This document shows positions 36,137 to 44,977 of a DNA stretch of 64,000 nt, piece by piece; the first letter of the stretch is position 1, and every line of letters begins with the position of its first letter. The translations under genes and the position numbers were made by a program. This stretch comes from an uncultured bacterium (GTDB lineage: Bacteria; Bacillota; Clostridia; Oscillospirales; Ruminococcaceae), in assembly GCA_905215965.1 (NCBI GenBank), contig CAJMSD010000005.1:62001-126000 (forward strand), in the 5' to 3' direction. The notes under the pieces were generated by a model, which was not told the DNA's origin, searched no databases, and saw only the letters and a list, made by a program, of their open reading frames with translations.

Positions 36137-36737
36137 ACATATTATTTCGGTTTTCAAGTGCCTTGTAAAGCGTGACCTCATCGGCGTATTCAAGAATACC
36201 TCCGACAGGCAGACCAAAGGCAAGTCTTGTTACCGTGATCCCCATAGGCTTAAGAAGTCCGGCGATATACATGGCGGTAGCGTCGCCCTCTACGGTAGGA
36301 TTCGTAGCCATTATGACCTCGTTTACCGAGCCGTCCGCTATTCTTGCAAGCAGTTCACGTATCTTGAGCTTGTCCGGAGTAATGCCGTCCATAGGCGAAA
36401 GGAGTCCGTGAAGAACATGATAAACGCCGTTGTATTCCTTTGTGCGCTCGAAAGCGGTAACGTCTTTCGGACTTTCGACAACGCAGATGATGCTTTTGTC
36501 TCTTTCGCTGTCGTCGCATATCGGGCAAAGCTCTTTCTCCGTCAGATTCTGACAGCACGAACAGCAATGGACATTTTTCTTGGCGTCTATGAGAGCCTGA
36601 GCAAATTCGCAGACGCTTTCTTCGTCCATTGACATGACGTGATAAGCAAGCCTCTGAGCCGATTTCATGCCGATACCGGGAAGAGAAGCAAATTTTTCCG
36701 CAAGAATTACAAGCGGAAGCGCATTGCAGTCAGCCAT
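36135..36737 (-). CDS. recR: Recombination mediator protein RecR
   Basis: A 200-residue RecR. Helix-hairpin-helix ASLPGIGMKSAQRLAYH near the N-terminus, a zinc finger CSCCQNLTEKELCPIC (about 58-73), the Toprim IICVVESPKDV, and a C-terminal VTRLAFGLPVGGILEYADEVTL. Role: with RecO it loads RecA onto gapped single-stranded DNA during repair. It starts 6 bases after ybaB in the conserved dnaX-ybaB-recR order. There is only a weak ribosome site, so translation is probably coupled to ybaB. Confidence 0.96.
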   Translation of the reverse strand: MADCNALPLVILAEKFASLPGIGMKSAQRLAYHVMSMDEESVCEFAQALIDAKKNVHCCSCCQNLTEKELCPICDDSERDKSIICVVESPKDVTAFERTKEYNGVYHVLHGLLSPMDGITPDKLKIRELLARIADGSVNEVIMATNPTVEGDATAMYIAGLLKPMGITVTRLAFGLPVGGILEYADEVTLYKALENRNNM

Positions 36738-36743
36738 TACCGA

Positions 36744-37091
36744 TTAAAATAGTCCAGGGAGTGAAACTCCGCCGGTGATCTTGCCCATTTCCTCTTCCGT
36801 AGTAGTCTCAACGTTATTGATAGCTTCGTTTACGGCGCTGATAATGAGATCCTGAAGCATTTCAACGTCCTCGGGATCTACAGCCTCGGGCTTAATGTTA
36901 AGAGACTTGATAGTTTTCTTTCCCGTTACTACGACCTCGACAGCTCCGCCACCGACAGTTGCTGAAAATTCTCTGTTTTCGATATCAGCCTGAAGCTCTG
37001 TGATCTGATCCTGCATTTTCTGAGCCTGCTTGATCATTGAGTTCATGTTCTGAGCGCCGCCGCCCATATTTTTTGGAATTCTTGCTTTCAT
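36744..37091 (-). CDS. YbaB/EbfC nucleoid-associated protein
   Basis: A 115-residue DNA-binding protein with the family pattern NMNSMIKQAQKMQDQI (helical dimer arm), followed by GGGAVEVVVTGKKTIKSLNIKPE and a short helical end. Known relatives bind DNA as tweezers-like dimers. AAGGAG lies 8 bases upstream of the ATG. It sits between dnaX and recR. Confidence 0.94.
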   Translation of the reverse strand: MKARIPKNMGGGAQNMNSMIKQAQKMQDQITELQADIENREFSATVGGGAVEVVVTGKKTIKSLNIKPEAVDPEDVEMLQDLIISAVNEAINNVETTTEEEMGKITGGVSLPGLF

Positions 37092-37184
37092 TTTAAATTC
37101 TCCTTTTGATTCGGAACCTGTTTTATCTGCATGATATACGGATCAAACTGTGAGACGTTTTCCGCATAAACAGGTTCTTGCATA

Positions 37185-38795
37185 TTATTGATTATTATCA
37201 ACAGCCGTTTCAATTTTGCTGTCAATTGCTTTTTTTATGAGCTGTTCCGCCATAGTTTTCTGCTGATTTTGAGAAACAGCGCATCTTGCTCTTAAGACGC
37301 AGCGCTGACCGGTAATTTTTTCGATCGTATCGCCAAGAGAAAGAGCATTTTCCTTCTGCTTGAAAAGCGTCATAAAGAATCTGTTCTGCGAGACAATAAA
37401 TACAACGTTGCCTGCGATTCCTGCAGACGAGCCTTCAAGGCTTCCCGCAACGGCAGGATTCACCTTTTTAAATTCTTCGAGAATTTCCGCCCATTGCGCC
37501 AAAGGCTTTATGTCCTCGGTTTTGAGTTTTTTCAGATCTACGTTAGGGGTAGGTTCGGCTTCCGGAACAGGACTGCCTGCTTTCATTTCGGGTTCGGGGC
37601 GTGTGTTTTGCGGATCAGTCCTGCCGATCTGAACGCCGCTGCTGATTTTATCCTCTAACTGTTTTATTTTATCATATATTTCAGAATTGTCAATACTTTC
37701 GGACACATTCGTTGATTTTCCGCAAATTTTTATAAGCGTCATTTCAAATTCAACGCGTTTATTCATTACCTTAGCCATGCGTTCGCGGCATTCCTGAAGC
37801 GCGTTAAGATAAGCCATGATCGTTTCAAGCTCTGTGCTTGAAGCAAGCTGCTTCAGCTTTTCAAGCTCGTCGGGCATACATACGATAAGCTCTTCCGCGC
37901 TTTCGGGCGAAACCTTCAGCAGCATGATATTTCTCAGCTGCATGATAAGCTCCTCGCAAAGGCGTGTAAGATCCTTGGACAAATCATAAAGCCTGCCTGT
38001 TACGGAAAGAGCCTTTGCCGCATCGGACGCAGCAATGCTGTCAAGTATCTCGTAAAGATACTCTCTGCCGGCGATGCCTGCCGTATTTGAAACCGTTTCT
38101 GCGTTTATCACATCGGCGCATACCGAACACTGATCAAGAAGAGAAACAGCGTCGCGCATACCGCCGTCGGCAAGCTTTGCGATGAGAGCCGCGCCGTCGT
38201 CCGTAAGATCAAGCTTTTCCTGAGAAGCTATATATTTAAGTCTTTCAGCGATGTCAAAGGCGCGGATACGCCGGAAATCATATCTCTGACAGCGTGACAA
38301 AATAGTTGCCGGAACTTTATGGACTTCTGTTGTGGCAAGTATAAATTTTACATAAGACGGCGGTTCTTCCATAATTTTCAGAAGAGCGTTAAATGCGCTT
38401 ACCGAAAGCATATGAACCTCGTCGATAATATATATCTTGAATTTTCCGCGTTCGGGAGTATAGACTGCGCCGTCTCTCAGGTCGCGTATATCGTCAACTC
38501 CGTTATTTGAAGCTGCGTCTATCTCAACGATATCGGTAAGAGCTCCGCTGTCCGCGTCTCTGCACATTTCACATTCAAGACAGGGATTTCCGTCCTTCAG
38601 CTTCTCACAGTTGACAGCTTTTGCAAGAATTCGCGCGCAGGTAGTTTTTCCCGTACCTCTGGAGCCTGTAAAGAGATAAGCATGAGCTGTCTTTCCGCTG
38701 ATTATCTGACGTTTCAGCGTATCGGTTATATGCTGCTGAGAAATGACATCGTCGAATGTCATCGGTCTCCATTTTCTGTACAATGCTTTATACAA
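37185..38795 (-). CDS. dnaX: DNA polymerase III subunit gamma/tau
   Basis: A 536-residue clamp-loader ATPase. It opens YKALYRKWRPMTFDDVISQQHI; Walker A is GSRGTGKTT, followed by the zinc module CEKLKDGNPCLECEMC, Walker B IIDEVHML and sensor LATTEVHKVPATILSRCQR. The C-terminal region (about 380-536) is the tau-specific part. No clear slippery heptamer for a shorter gamma form was noticed. The start is TTG 38795, after AAAGGAG with 8 bases between. The ribosome site overlaps the stop of the TPR gene, so the genes are co-transcribed. Confidence 0.96.
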   Translation of the reverse strand: MYKALYRKWRPMTFDDVISQQHITDTLKRQIISGKTAHAYLFTGSRGTGKTTCARILAKAVNCEKLKDGNPCLECEMCRDADSGALTDIVEIDAASNNGVDDIRDLRDGAVYTPERGKFKIYIIDEVHMLSVSAFNALLKIMEEPPSYVKFILATTEVHKVPATILSRCQRYDFRRIRAFDIAERLKYIASQEKLDLTDDGAALIAKLADGGMRDAVSLLDQCSVCADVINAETVSNTAGIAGREYLYEILDSIAASDAAKALSVTGRLYDLSKDLTRLCEELIMQLRNIMLLKVSPESAEELIVCMPDELEKLKQLASSTELETIMAYLNALQECRERMAKVMNKRVEFEMTLIKICGKSTNVSESIDNSEIYDKIKQLEDKISSGVQIGRTDPQNTRPEPEMKAGSPVPEAEPTPNVDLKKLKTEDIKPLAQWAEILEEFKKVNPAVAGSLEGSSAGIAGNVVFIVSQNRFFMTLFKQKENALSLGDTIEKITGQRCVLRARCAVSQNQQKTMAEQLIKKAIDSKIETAVDNNQ

Positions 38796-38800
38796 CTCGA

Positions 38801-39688
38801 TTACTCCTTTTCTTGAGATTCGTGATCAGACTTAGATTTTGGCATATTTCGGATTTCGTTATAAAGCTCCTTAAAGCCTTCCTTGTCATCGATATTGTTT
38901 ATCAGGGCGAGCTTATAGAAGTTCTCGCTTTTTTCCGCATTGCTGAGCATGGCGTAGGCAACAGCCATTCCGCCGTAAGCATCGGCAGTATTTTCTTTGT
39001 TTTCAATTGCTTCGCCGTACCATTTCAGAGCTTCCTCGGCATTATCAAGCATGAGATACATTCTTCCCATATCCGTTCTTACATAACAGCGGTACAGGTT
39101 ATTTTCGTCGGCGAGTACGGCTGCGTATTTTTCGGCAGCGTCCTCGGCATCGCCCATAGCTCCGAGACAGCGCGCGTGAAGCAGCGAAAGAATATTTTTA
39201 AGCGCAACGCTGTCGGCTCTGTTTTTTCCCGACATGATGTAATAGCTGTTAGCGTTGGGATAATATTGCATGATATCGTAACATCTGGCAATATAGAAAT
39301 AAAGCACGGCTTTTTCGCTTTCAGCGAGCTTATCCGCGTATTTTTCTTCGATCTCTTTAAATCCGCCAAGAGCCTGATTCAGCGACTGCGAGAATAAATT
39401 TTCTACAGACTGTCTGAATATTCGGCTTTTTTTGCTGATCCCCACGAAATTATAGCCAATAAGCTCGGAGTCGTATTTATGCGGCTTTTGAAAGGTCTTA
39501 GCCATAGCACATACAAGAATGCAGACAACGTTTATAAAGAGAAGGATTCCCGTCAAGGCTAAAATAAGCTTATCGGGACTGTCGAGGACAGCAAGCAGGA
39601 GTATTGCGTAAAAAATAATCACGGCAATAAAAGTGCCGATGATAACAGCGTCAAAAAAGTCGTTCGTGAATTTTTTTAATTTTTTCAC
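38801..39688 (-). CDS. Membrane-anchored TPR protein
   Basis: A 295-residue protein. Two membrane helices (about 12-35 and 38-65) are followed by a cytoplasmic region with TPR-like repeats, for example KAVLYFYIARCYDIMQYYPNA and EEALKWYGEAIENKENTADA. I placed the start at GTG 39686-39688, which has GGAGG 7 bases upstream. The longer frame to 39790 would run into the SRP RNA gene. The protein has no known role; its position between SRP RNA and dnaX suggests only shared transcription. Confidence 0.8.
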   Translation of the reverse strand: MKKLKKFTNDFFDAVIIGTFIAVIIFYAILLLAVLDSPDKLILALTGILLFINVVCILVCAMAKTFQKPHKYDSELIGYNFVGISKKSRIFRQSVENLFSQSLNQALGGFKEIEEKYADKLAESEKAVLYFYIARCYDIMQYYPNANSYYIMSGKNRADSVALKNILSLLHARCLGAMGDAEDAAEKYAAVLADENNLYRCYVRTDMGRMYLMLDNAEEALKWYGEAIENKENTADAYGGMAVAYAMLSNAEKSENFYKLALINNIDDKEGFKELYNEIRNMPKSKSDHESQEKE

Positions 39689-39724
39689 AGCAATTCCTCC
39701 GTTATCGAAAAATTCCGGAACATA

Positions 39725-39826
39725 GATGTGCAGGCTTGCTGCGGCACACAAGACGGTCCGCTTAATGCTGCTCGGTCTCCCGCCTGACATGGTTCACAGT
39801 GTCTCGTTGCACAGGGCCCGCACATC
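39725..39826 (-). ncRNA. ffs: Signal recognition particle RNA (4.5S-like)
   Basis: Minus strand, about 102 bases. The conserved domain IV lies at 39767-39791: CATGTCAGG, a CGG stem with a GAGA tetraloop, then AGCAGC, as in bacterial SRP RNAs that bind Ffh. The ends GATGTGC/GCACATC pair, and the pairing extends outward (39713-39837, TTCCG arms), so a longer transcript or processing stem is possible. It has a consensus promoter. Position upstream of dnaX is classic for Firmicutes. Confidence 0.92.
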
Positions 39827-39848
39827 TATATTTCGGAATCATATACAT

Positions 39849-39877
39849 ATTATATCACTTGTTTTTCTTCTTGTCAA
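39849..39877 (-). promoter_or_regulatory. Consensus promoter of the SRP RNA-dnaX transcript
   Basis: Minus strand TTGACA (39872-39877) and TATAAT (39849-39854), spacer 17 bases; start near 39842, about 15 bases before the RNA. Confidence 0.9.
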
Positions 39878-39951
39878 GAGGTTTTGATCAAAGCGGAAAA
39901 GAGCTGTAATTTTGGCAGAGGTTTTAGAGCTTACCGTGCAAACAGAACGAC

Positions 39952-39986
39952 TAAAAAGGAACGTTCCGTGCGGAGCGTTCCTTTAC
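39952..39986 (-). terminator. Terminator of the acyl-CoA ligase gene
   Basis: Minus strand: stem GGAACG and CTCCG pairing with CGGA and CGTTCC, flanked by AA/TT, followed by TTTTTAG. Confidence 0.75.
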
Positions 39987-39993
39987 GATCTGT

Positions 39994-41643
39994 TTATCCC
40001 TTGTTCTGAGAAGCAACAAGACTCTCTCCGCAGTAGATCTTGCGGAGCTTCGGCTTTTCTATTTTACCTGTAGGATTTCTTGGGATATCGGCAAAAATTA
40101 CTTTGTGAGGACGTTTATATCTCGGAAGCTCATTGCAGAATTCCATAAGCTCTTCTTCGCTGCAATCATATTCCGGTTTGATTTCTACGATAGCTGCGGC
40201 GATCTCTCCGAGACGCTTGTCCGGAAGACCGATTACCGCAACGTCCTTTACCTTGATATTGCTTCTGATGAAATCCTCGATCTGAACGGGATAAAGGTTT
40301 TCACCGCCGGAAATAATTACGTCCTTTTTACGGTCTACGAGGAAGATAAAGCCGTCCTCGTCCTCCTGAGCCATATCGCCGGTAAAGAGCCAGCCGTCCT
40401 TGAGGACTTCGGCGGTTGATTTTTCATCGTTGTAGTAGCAGGTCATAACTCCCGGGCCTTTGACGCAAAGCTCGCCGACCTTTCCTTTTTCGACGATATT
40501 GCCGTTTTCGTCAACGATCTTGACCTCCCAGCCGTATCCGGCTTTTCCAATTGCGCCTACCTTGTGGATATTTTCAACGCCAAGGTGAACGCAGCCCGGA
40601 CCGATAGATTCGCTGAGTCCGTAATTGGTATCGTACTGGTGATGCGGGAACTTTTCCTTCCATCGTGCTATAAGGCTTGGCGGAACAGGCTGTGCGCCTA
40701 TGTGCATAAGCCTCCACTGTGAAAGCTCATAATTATCAAGATCTATTTCGCCTCTGTCTATGGCATCGAGAATATCCTGCGCCCACGGAACAAGAAGCCA
40801 GACGATAGTACATTTTTCGTTGGAGACAGTCTCAATTATCATATTCGGCTTAACGCCTTTCAGAATTACCGATTTTGCTCCGACAAGCAGCGAACCGAAC
40901 CAGTGCATTTTAGCTCCGGTATGATAGAGAGGAGGTATGCAAAGGAAAACGTCATCTTTGGTCTGACCGTGATGATTTTGCTCGACCTTTGAGGAATGCA
41001 CGAGACTGCGGTGCTTATGAAGGATAGCTTTTGGGAATCCTGTTGTTCCCGATGAAAAATAGATAGCGGCGAAGTCCTCGTCGGTAAGCGGAATATTCGG
41101 AGCAGCGCTTGAACAGTTGGCAACAAGCTGGTCGTAATCCTCGGCAAATGTAGGACAAACTCCGCCTGCGCCGCCGCCGACATAATACAGAAGTCTGTGT
41201 TTGCCGATATCGTCGGCGATATCCTCAACTCGTCCTATGAACGAAGGACCAAACACAAGAGCATCGCACTCTGCAAGCTCAAGGCAGTATTTGATCTCGT
41301 CCGAAGTATAGCGGAAATTGAGCGGAACGGCAAGAGCGCCGGTTTTAAGTATACCAAAGTAAATGGGAAGCCATTCAAGGCAATTCATAAGGAGAATAGC
41401 AACTTTATCGCCCTTTTTAATGCCGCGGCTGAGAAGCAGATTGGCAAAGCGGTTTGCTTTTTCGTTGAAAACGCTCCATGTTATCTCACGTCTGTAGTGG
41501 CAGTATGTAGCGTCGGTCTCGATGAGCTCATACTCTTTCCATGTAACTCGGCGGCGTTCCTGAATTTCAGGATTTACTTCAATAAGAGCTATATCGTTTC
41601 CGAATTTTTCGGCATTTTTTTCAAGAATTTCGGTAATAGGCAT
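39994..41643 (-). CDS. AMP-forming acyl-CoA ligase
   Basis: A 549-residue acyl-adenylate synthetase. The phosphate-binding loop is FSSGTTGFPKAILHKH (about 193-208), then the adenine motif YGLSESIGP, the GWLFTGDMA block and DRKKDVIISGGENLYP. The catalytic Lys is in PTGKIEKPKLR near the C-terminus. Reaction: ATP-driven joining of a carboxylic acid to CoA through an acyl-AMP; fatty acid or aromatic acid cannot be told apart. There is no signal peptide, so it is cytoplasmic. AAGGAG precedes the ATG. It stands alone, with a promoter whose -10 region lies in a perfect palindrome. Confidence 0.93.
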   Translation of the reverse strand: MPITEILEKNAEKFGNDIALIEVNPEIQERRRVTWKEYELIETDATYCHYRREITWSVFNEKANRFANLLLSRGIKKGDKVAILLMNCLEWLPIYFGILKTGALAVPLNFRYTSDEIKYCLELAECDALVFGPSFIGRVEDIADDIGKHRLLYYVGGGAGGVCPTFAEDYDQLVANCSSAAPNIPLTDEDFAAIYFSSGTTGFPKAILHKHRSLVHSSKVEQNHHGQTKDDVFLCIPPLYHTGAKMHWFGSLLVGAKSVILKGVKPNMIIETVSNEKCTIVWLLVPWAQDILDAIDRGEIDLDNYELSQWRLMHIGAQPVPPSLIARWKEKFPHHQYDTNYGLSESIGPGCVHLGVENIHKVGAIGKAGYGWEVKIVDENGNIVEKGKVGELCVKGPGVMTCYYNDEKSTAEVLKDGWLFTGDMAQEDEDGFIFLVDRKKDVIISGGENLYPVQIEDFIRSNIKVKDVAVIGLPDKRLGEIAAAIVEIKPEYDCSEEELMEFCNELPRYKRPHKVIFADIPRNPTGKIEKPKLRKIYCGESLVASQNKG

Positions 41644-41700
41644 TATAGAAAACTCCTTTGTTGTGGACCTTAACGTTTTAAAGTTTTTATGTTTGAAATT

Positions 41701-41717
41701 GCATAATTATATTATGC
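41701..41717. promoter_or_regulatory. Perfect palindrome across the acyl-CoA ligase -10 box
   Basis: GCATAAT-TAT-ATTATGC is a perfect 7+7 inverted repeat; it contains the minus-strand -10 box CATAAT (41711-41716). Confidence 0.6.
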
Positions 41718-41739
41718 AGCTTTTTTGTACAAAAGTCAA
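41711..41739 (-). promoter_or_regulatory. Promoter of the acyl-CoA ligase gene
   Basis: Minus strand TTGACT (41734-41739) and CATAAT (41711-41716), spacer 17 bases. Confidence 0.7.
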
Positions 41740-41810
41740 GCCTTTTTTGTAAATTGTCTCACTTATGTTGTTATCCTTCAATGTTGCCGAGTTCGATTTT
41801 TCGGCAGCTA

Positions 41811-41839
41811 TTGACAAAATTTTCCGAAAGTGGTAAAAT
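41811..41839 (+). promoter_or_regulatory. Promoter of the DUF4214-like/glycosyltransferase operon
   Basis: TTGACA (41811-41816) and TAAAAT (41834-41839), spacer 17 bases. Confidence 0.75.
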
Positions 41840-42005
41840 TATAAAGAATTTAAATAGATTTGCAGCGTATCGATCGGATATAATATAAGAAAAAAGATCA
41901 AAGTATATTGATCCTTAAGCAAATTTTGCATTTGAGGCGGAATTTGACTAAAATCTGCGGTTATAGCAAGGTGTGTTTATAGTTTTATTGAAAAGGTGTG
42001 GTGTA

Positions 42006-42494
42006 ATGAGTGACAGTAATATTTATTCGGATATTTTTGATATTGTCAACGAAAATATGAAAAATGCAGGAAAAAGCTTTTCCGTTTCAAAAAATGCTTA
42101 TCTTCATCTTGCGAAGGAGCGGCCTAACTGCGTTGACGTTTTCAGGCTTTCGCAGGAGCCCGATAACCGTATTTTCCTTGAAAAGTGCTATATTTCGTTT
42201 CTTAAAAGACTTGCCGATGAAAAGGCTTTTGCAAGCTGGAACGAACGTTTTTCGCTTCCATGCAGTGAATTTCAGCGGCTTCTTGTCATTACTATGATAA
42301 GCTCCGCCGAATACAATCGTTCACAGGTGAAGGCTTATAATAATATTTATTCACAGAAAAATGTTTACGGCGGAAATCTCAACAGCGCACAGACTTCCGG
42401 AGCTTTGACAATGCCTGAAAAGCTGCTGAAGATTTATAGAAAACAGCCCGAATTTATGAAGAAAATCGAACGTAAGATCGCCGGTATCAAGTAG
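42006..42494 (+). CDS. DUF4214-like protein
   Basis: A 162-residue protein without signal peptide. The central part (about 60-115) reads FLEKCYISFLKRLADEKAFA and goes on with a W-containing helix and MISSAEY, the pattern of DUF4214 domains (LY...LGR..D..G...W, then ..SxEF), which often go with glycosyltransferases and surface proteins. The tail is basic. ATG 42006 follows AAGGTG weakly; the longer frame from 41973 has no better site. The glycosyltransferase starts 18 bases downstream, so joint function in glycan assembly is likely. The family match is from pattern only. Confidence 0.7.
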   Translation: MSDSNIYSDIFDIVNENMKNAGKSFSVSKNAYLHLAKERPNCVDVFRLSQEPDNRIFLEKCYISFLKRLADEKAFASWNERFSLPCSEFQRLLVITMISSAEYNRSQVKAYNNIYSQKNVYGGNLNSAQTSGALTMPEKLLKIYRKQPEFMKKIERKIAGIK

Positions 42495-42512
42495 TGACGG
42501 AAAGGAAATTCT

Positions 42513-44930
42513 ATGAAAATATATATGGATTTGACAAATTTGATGTCAGTTAATTTTGTTACCGGAATTCAGCGCGTTGTCAGAGAGATAACTGTCAGAA
42601 TGATCGATGATAAGCGCGCTGAGCTTGTTCTTATGACATATTCGCATACGAAAAATGCTTTTATGGTTCTTGATAATCAGAAGTTTAAGGATTATTTTAC
42701 GGGCGGCAGAATTGAAAAAAATAAAATTCCCGTTCAAAAATATATAGGATTCAATGAAATTCCTTCCGGTTCGATTTTTTTTGATATCGACAGCGTATGG
42801 AACAGCCGCCTGAAGAGAAGCTTTCTGTTCCCGATACTCAAGCAGAACGGCGTGAAGATCGTAACTCAGGTTTATGATCTGATACCGATCACGCATCCGC
42901 AGTTCAGCCACGAAAATACCGCTGTGAATTTTATGGTGTATATCGGAGCAAATCTTAAATATGCGGATCTTATCATTTCAAACGCGAATGCTACGGTAGA
43001 CGCTCTTAACGAACTTACCGATAGACTTGGCATTGAACGTAAAAAAGCGGTCGTAGTTCCGCTTGGCAGCGATTTTCAAGGAGGTTCAAAGGCTTCCGGT
43101 GAAGAAGCGGATGAAAAGGTCAAGGAGATAGCAAACGGAAAATATCTTCTTATGATAGGCACTATCGAACCGCGAAAGAATCACAGTCTTGTTATAGACG
43201 CTCTTGAGAGCGGACTCGCCGACAAGGGAGTCAAGGCTATTTTTGCAGGCAGGATCGGCTGGAATGTCGATTCACTTGAAAAAAGAATAAAAACTCATCC
43301 TTTGTATAATAAAAATCTCTTCTTTGTTGAATCGCCGAATGACGCAACTGTGGATTATCTCTATAAAAACGCTTTTGCCGTTGCGTTCCCTACATTCAAC
43401 GAGGGCTTCGGACTTCCCGTTATTGAAGCATTCCAGAGAGGTACGCCCGTTATCGGTTCGGATATAGGCGTGGTTCACGAGGTTGCGGGAGATTATGCCG
43501 ATTTCTTTGATCCTAACGACAAGAACGATCTTGTCAGATGTGTTGAAAATCTTCTTTCCGATACCGAAGGCTACGCGAAGAAAAAAGAGCGTCTTAAAGA
43601 GTATGTTCCTTATTCATGGGAACAGTCTGCGGCTGATATGCTGTCGGCTGTTATATCTGTTTCCGAAGATCCGAAAACTGTTCCGGACGATCTGAAGATC
43701 AAACAGATAGTTATGCTTACCGCCAGAAATGACGATATACTTGCAACTTTACCCTACATTGATAAGTTCATGCCGTTTATCACCGAAATGGTTATTTGCT
43801 GTCCCGATAAAAATGTGGACGAGCTTAAACAGAAGTATAACGGACGTCTTGAATTGAAATTTATCACCGATAGTCAGGCTCTTGCAGGAAAAAGTCTGCC
43901 CGAAGATCATGCGATGAGAAATTTCTTCCTCAGATGCCTTATTTTCAGCAATCCGATCATTGACGACGTTTTCATCATGAGCGATGACGATTACCGTCCG
44001 CTTCATATCATTGATCAGGATACTTTCGTAAAGAACGGAAGATACCAGGCGTTTTACTGCCACGATCTTAAAGAATGGCAGGGAACCTACGGCAATCCGA
44101 CATCGTTCGATGTCAGCATGAAACGAACAAGGGATTTCCTTTCCGCTAACGGATTCCCTACAATGATGTATTCGTCGCATCAGATGCAGGCTATCGACAA
44201 AAGGATATTCAACGAAATGGTTGAAAAATATCCCGAAATAACAACGCAGGGCTTGTGCGATTGGTCGGCTTATTTTAATTACGGAATCCATGCTTATCCC
44301 GATATGTTCGAAACCGTTCCGTATGTATCAATGGGTTGGCCGGGCGCGCGAAGCGACTGGGATCTTTACGTTCAGCCGTCGGAGTTCGTCTTTGAAAATC
44401 ATTACAGTGTGCTTTATGAAAAAGGCAGAGTTTTCGAGGGCTTCTCCGAGGAATATTATGACGGTATCGAATCGGAAAATATGAAAAAGGTCATGCTTTT
44501 CTCGCGTGAAATTCAAAAGCAGATGGAGAGCAGAGAGGTCTACCGTTCATACTGTGAGGATTACTGGCTTCAGTACAGGGAGCTTCCGTCCTTTGTGGTC
44601 GTTAAGTCAAATAATGACCAGATAGCTGTCTCGTCGCCTGCATATTTTCAGCTTAAGGCAGACTGTTGGACGCGTGTTTCGGTGACTATAGACAGAAAAA
44701 TTATCGACGAATTAAACGCGGAAAAGATACAGCTGTCTTATTGGTTCAGCGATGATGCAGGAGCGCTTTTATCGCAGATCGCATATATATCGGTCGATAA
44801 TAACAATCTTTCTTTCATGCTTCCGGTAAAAACTCCTCCGAAGGGCGAAAGATGTCACTTTAATTTCGTTGCTTTAATTGAAGATAAAGATGTGAAAACG
44901 TCAGTCAGCGTAAAAACAAATATAATTTAA
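42513..44930 (+). CDS. Two-domain glycosyltransferase (GT4 plus DDD-motif domain)
   Basis: An 805-residue protein. Residues 1-375 are a GT4 enzyme with GTIEPRKNHSLVIDAL (about 216) and FPTFNEGFGLPVIEAFQRG (about 293), where the EGFGLPVIE donor-site motif is typical. Residues about 395-680 form a second domain with VFIMSDDDYRPLHIIDQ (about 485-500). The DDD metal-like cluster recalls Stealth-type sugar-phosphate transferases or GT-A folds, but I could not assign it. A short beta-rich end (about 690-805) follows. It has no membrane segment. It is the second gene of the DUF4214-like operon and ends at a strong terminator. Probably builds a surface glycan. Confidence 0.8.
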   Translation: MKIYMDLTNLMSVNFVTGIQRVVREITVRMIDDKRAELVLMTYSHTKNAFMVLDNQKFKDYFTGGRIEKNKIPVQKYIGFNEIPSGSIFFDIDSVWNSRLKRSFLFPILKQNGVKIVTQVYDLIPITHPQFSHENTAVNFMVYIGANLKYADLIISNANATVDALNELTDRLGIERKKAVVVPLGSDFQGGSKASGEEADEKVKEIANGKYLLMIGTIEPRKNHSLVIDALESGLADKGVKAIFAGRIGWNVDSLEKRIKTHPLYNKNLFFVESPNDATVDYLYKNAFAVAFPTFNEGFGLPVIEAFQRGTPVIGSDIGVVHEVAGDYADFFDPNDKNDLVRCVENLLSDTEGYAKKKERLKEYVPYSWEQSAADMLSAVISVSEDPKTVPDDLKIKQIVMLTARNDDILATLPYIDKFMPFITEMVICCPDKNVDELKQKYNGRLELKFITDSQALAGKSLPEDHAMRNFFLRCLIFSNPIIDDVFIMSDDDYRPLHIIDQDTFVKNGRYQAFYCHDLKEWQGTYGNPTSFDVSMKRTRDFLSANGFPTMMYSSHQMQAIDKRIFNEMVEKYPEITTQGLCDWSAYFNYGIHAYPDMFETVPYVSMGWPGARSDWDLYVQPSEFVFENHYSVLYEKGRVFEGFSEEYYDGIESENMKKVMLFSREIQKQMESREVYRSYCEDYWLQYRELPSFVVVKSNNDQIAVSSPAYFQLKADCWTRVSVTIDRKIIDELNAEKIQLSYWFSDDAGALLSQIAYISVDNNNLSFMLPVKTPPKGERCHFNFVALIEDKDVKTSVSVKTNII

Positions 44931-44936
44931 AAATCA

Positions 44937-44977
44937 AGCCTGAGAAGAGATCTTATCTTCTCAGGCTCTTATTTTTT
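44937..44977. terminator. Bidirectional terminator between glycosyltransferase and ogt
   Basis: Perfect 12-bp stem AGCCTGAGAAGA (44937-44948) and TCTTCTCAGGCT (44956-44967), then TTATTTTTT; A-run on the other side serves the minus strand. Confidence 0.9.

Larger units (their letters stand above)
41644..42005. other. Divergent promoter region
   Basis: No gene. It holds the minus-strand promoter and palindrome of the acyl-CoA ligase gene and the plus-strand promoter of the DUF4214-like gene (41811-41839), whose leader of about 160 bases has no recognised structure. Confidence 0.7.

Noticed and set aside
39689..39790. N-terminal extension of the TPR protein
   Set aside because: It runs into the SRP RNA gene; GTG 39688 has a better ribosome site.
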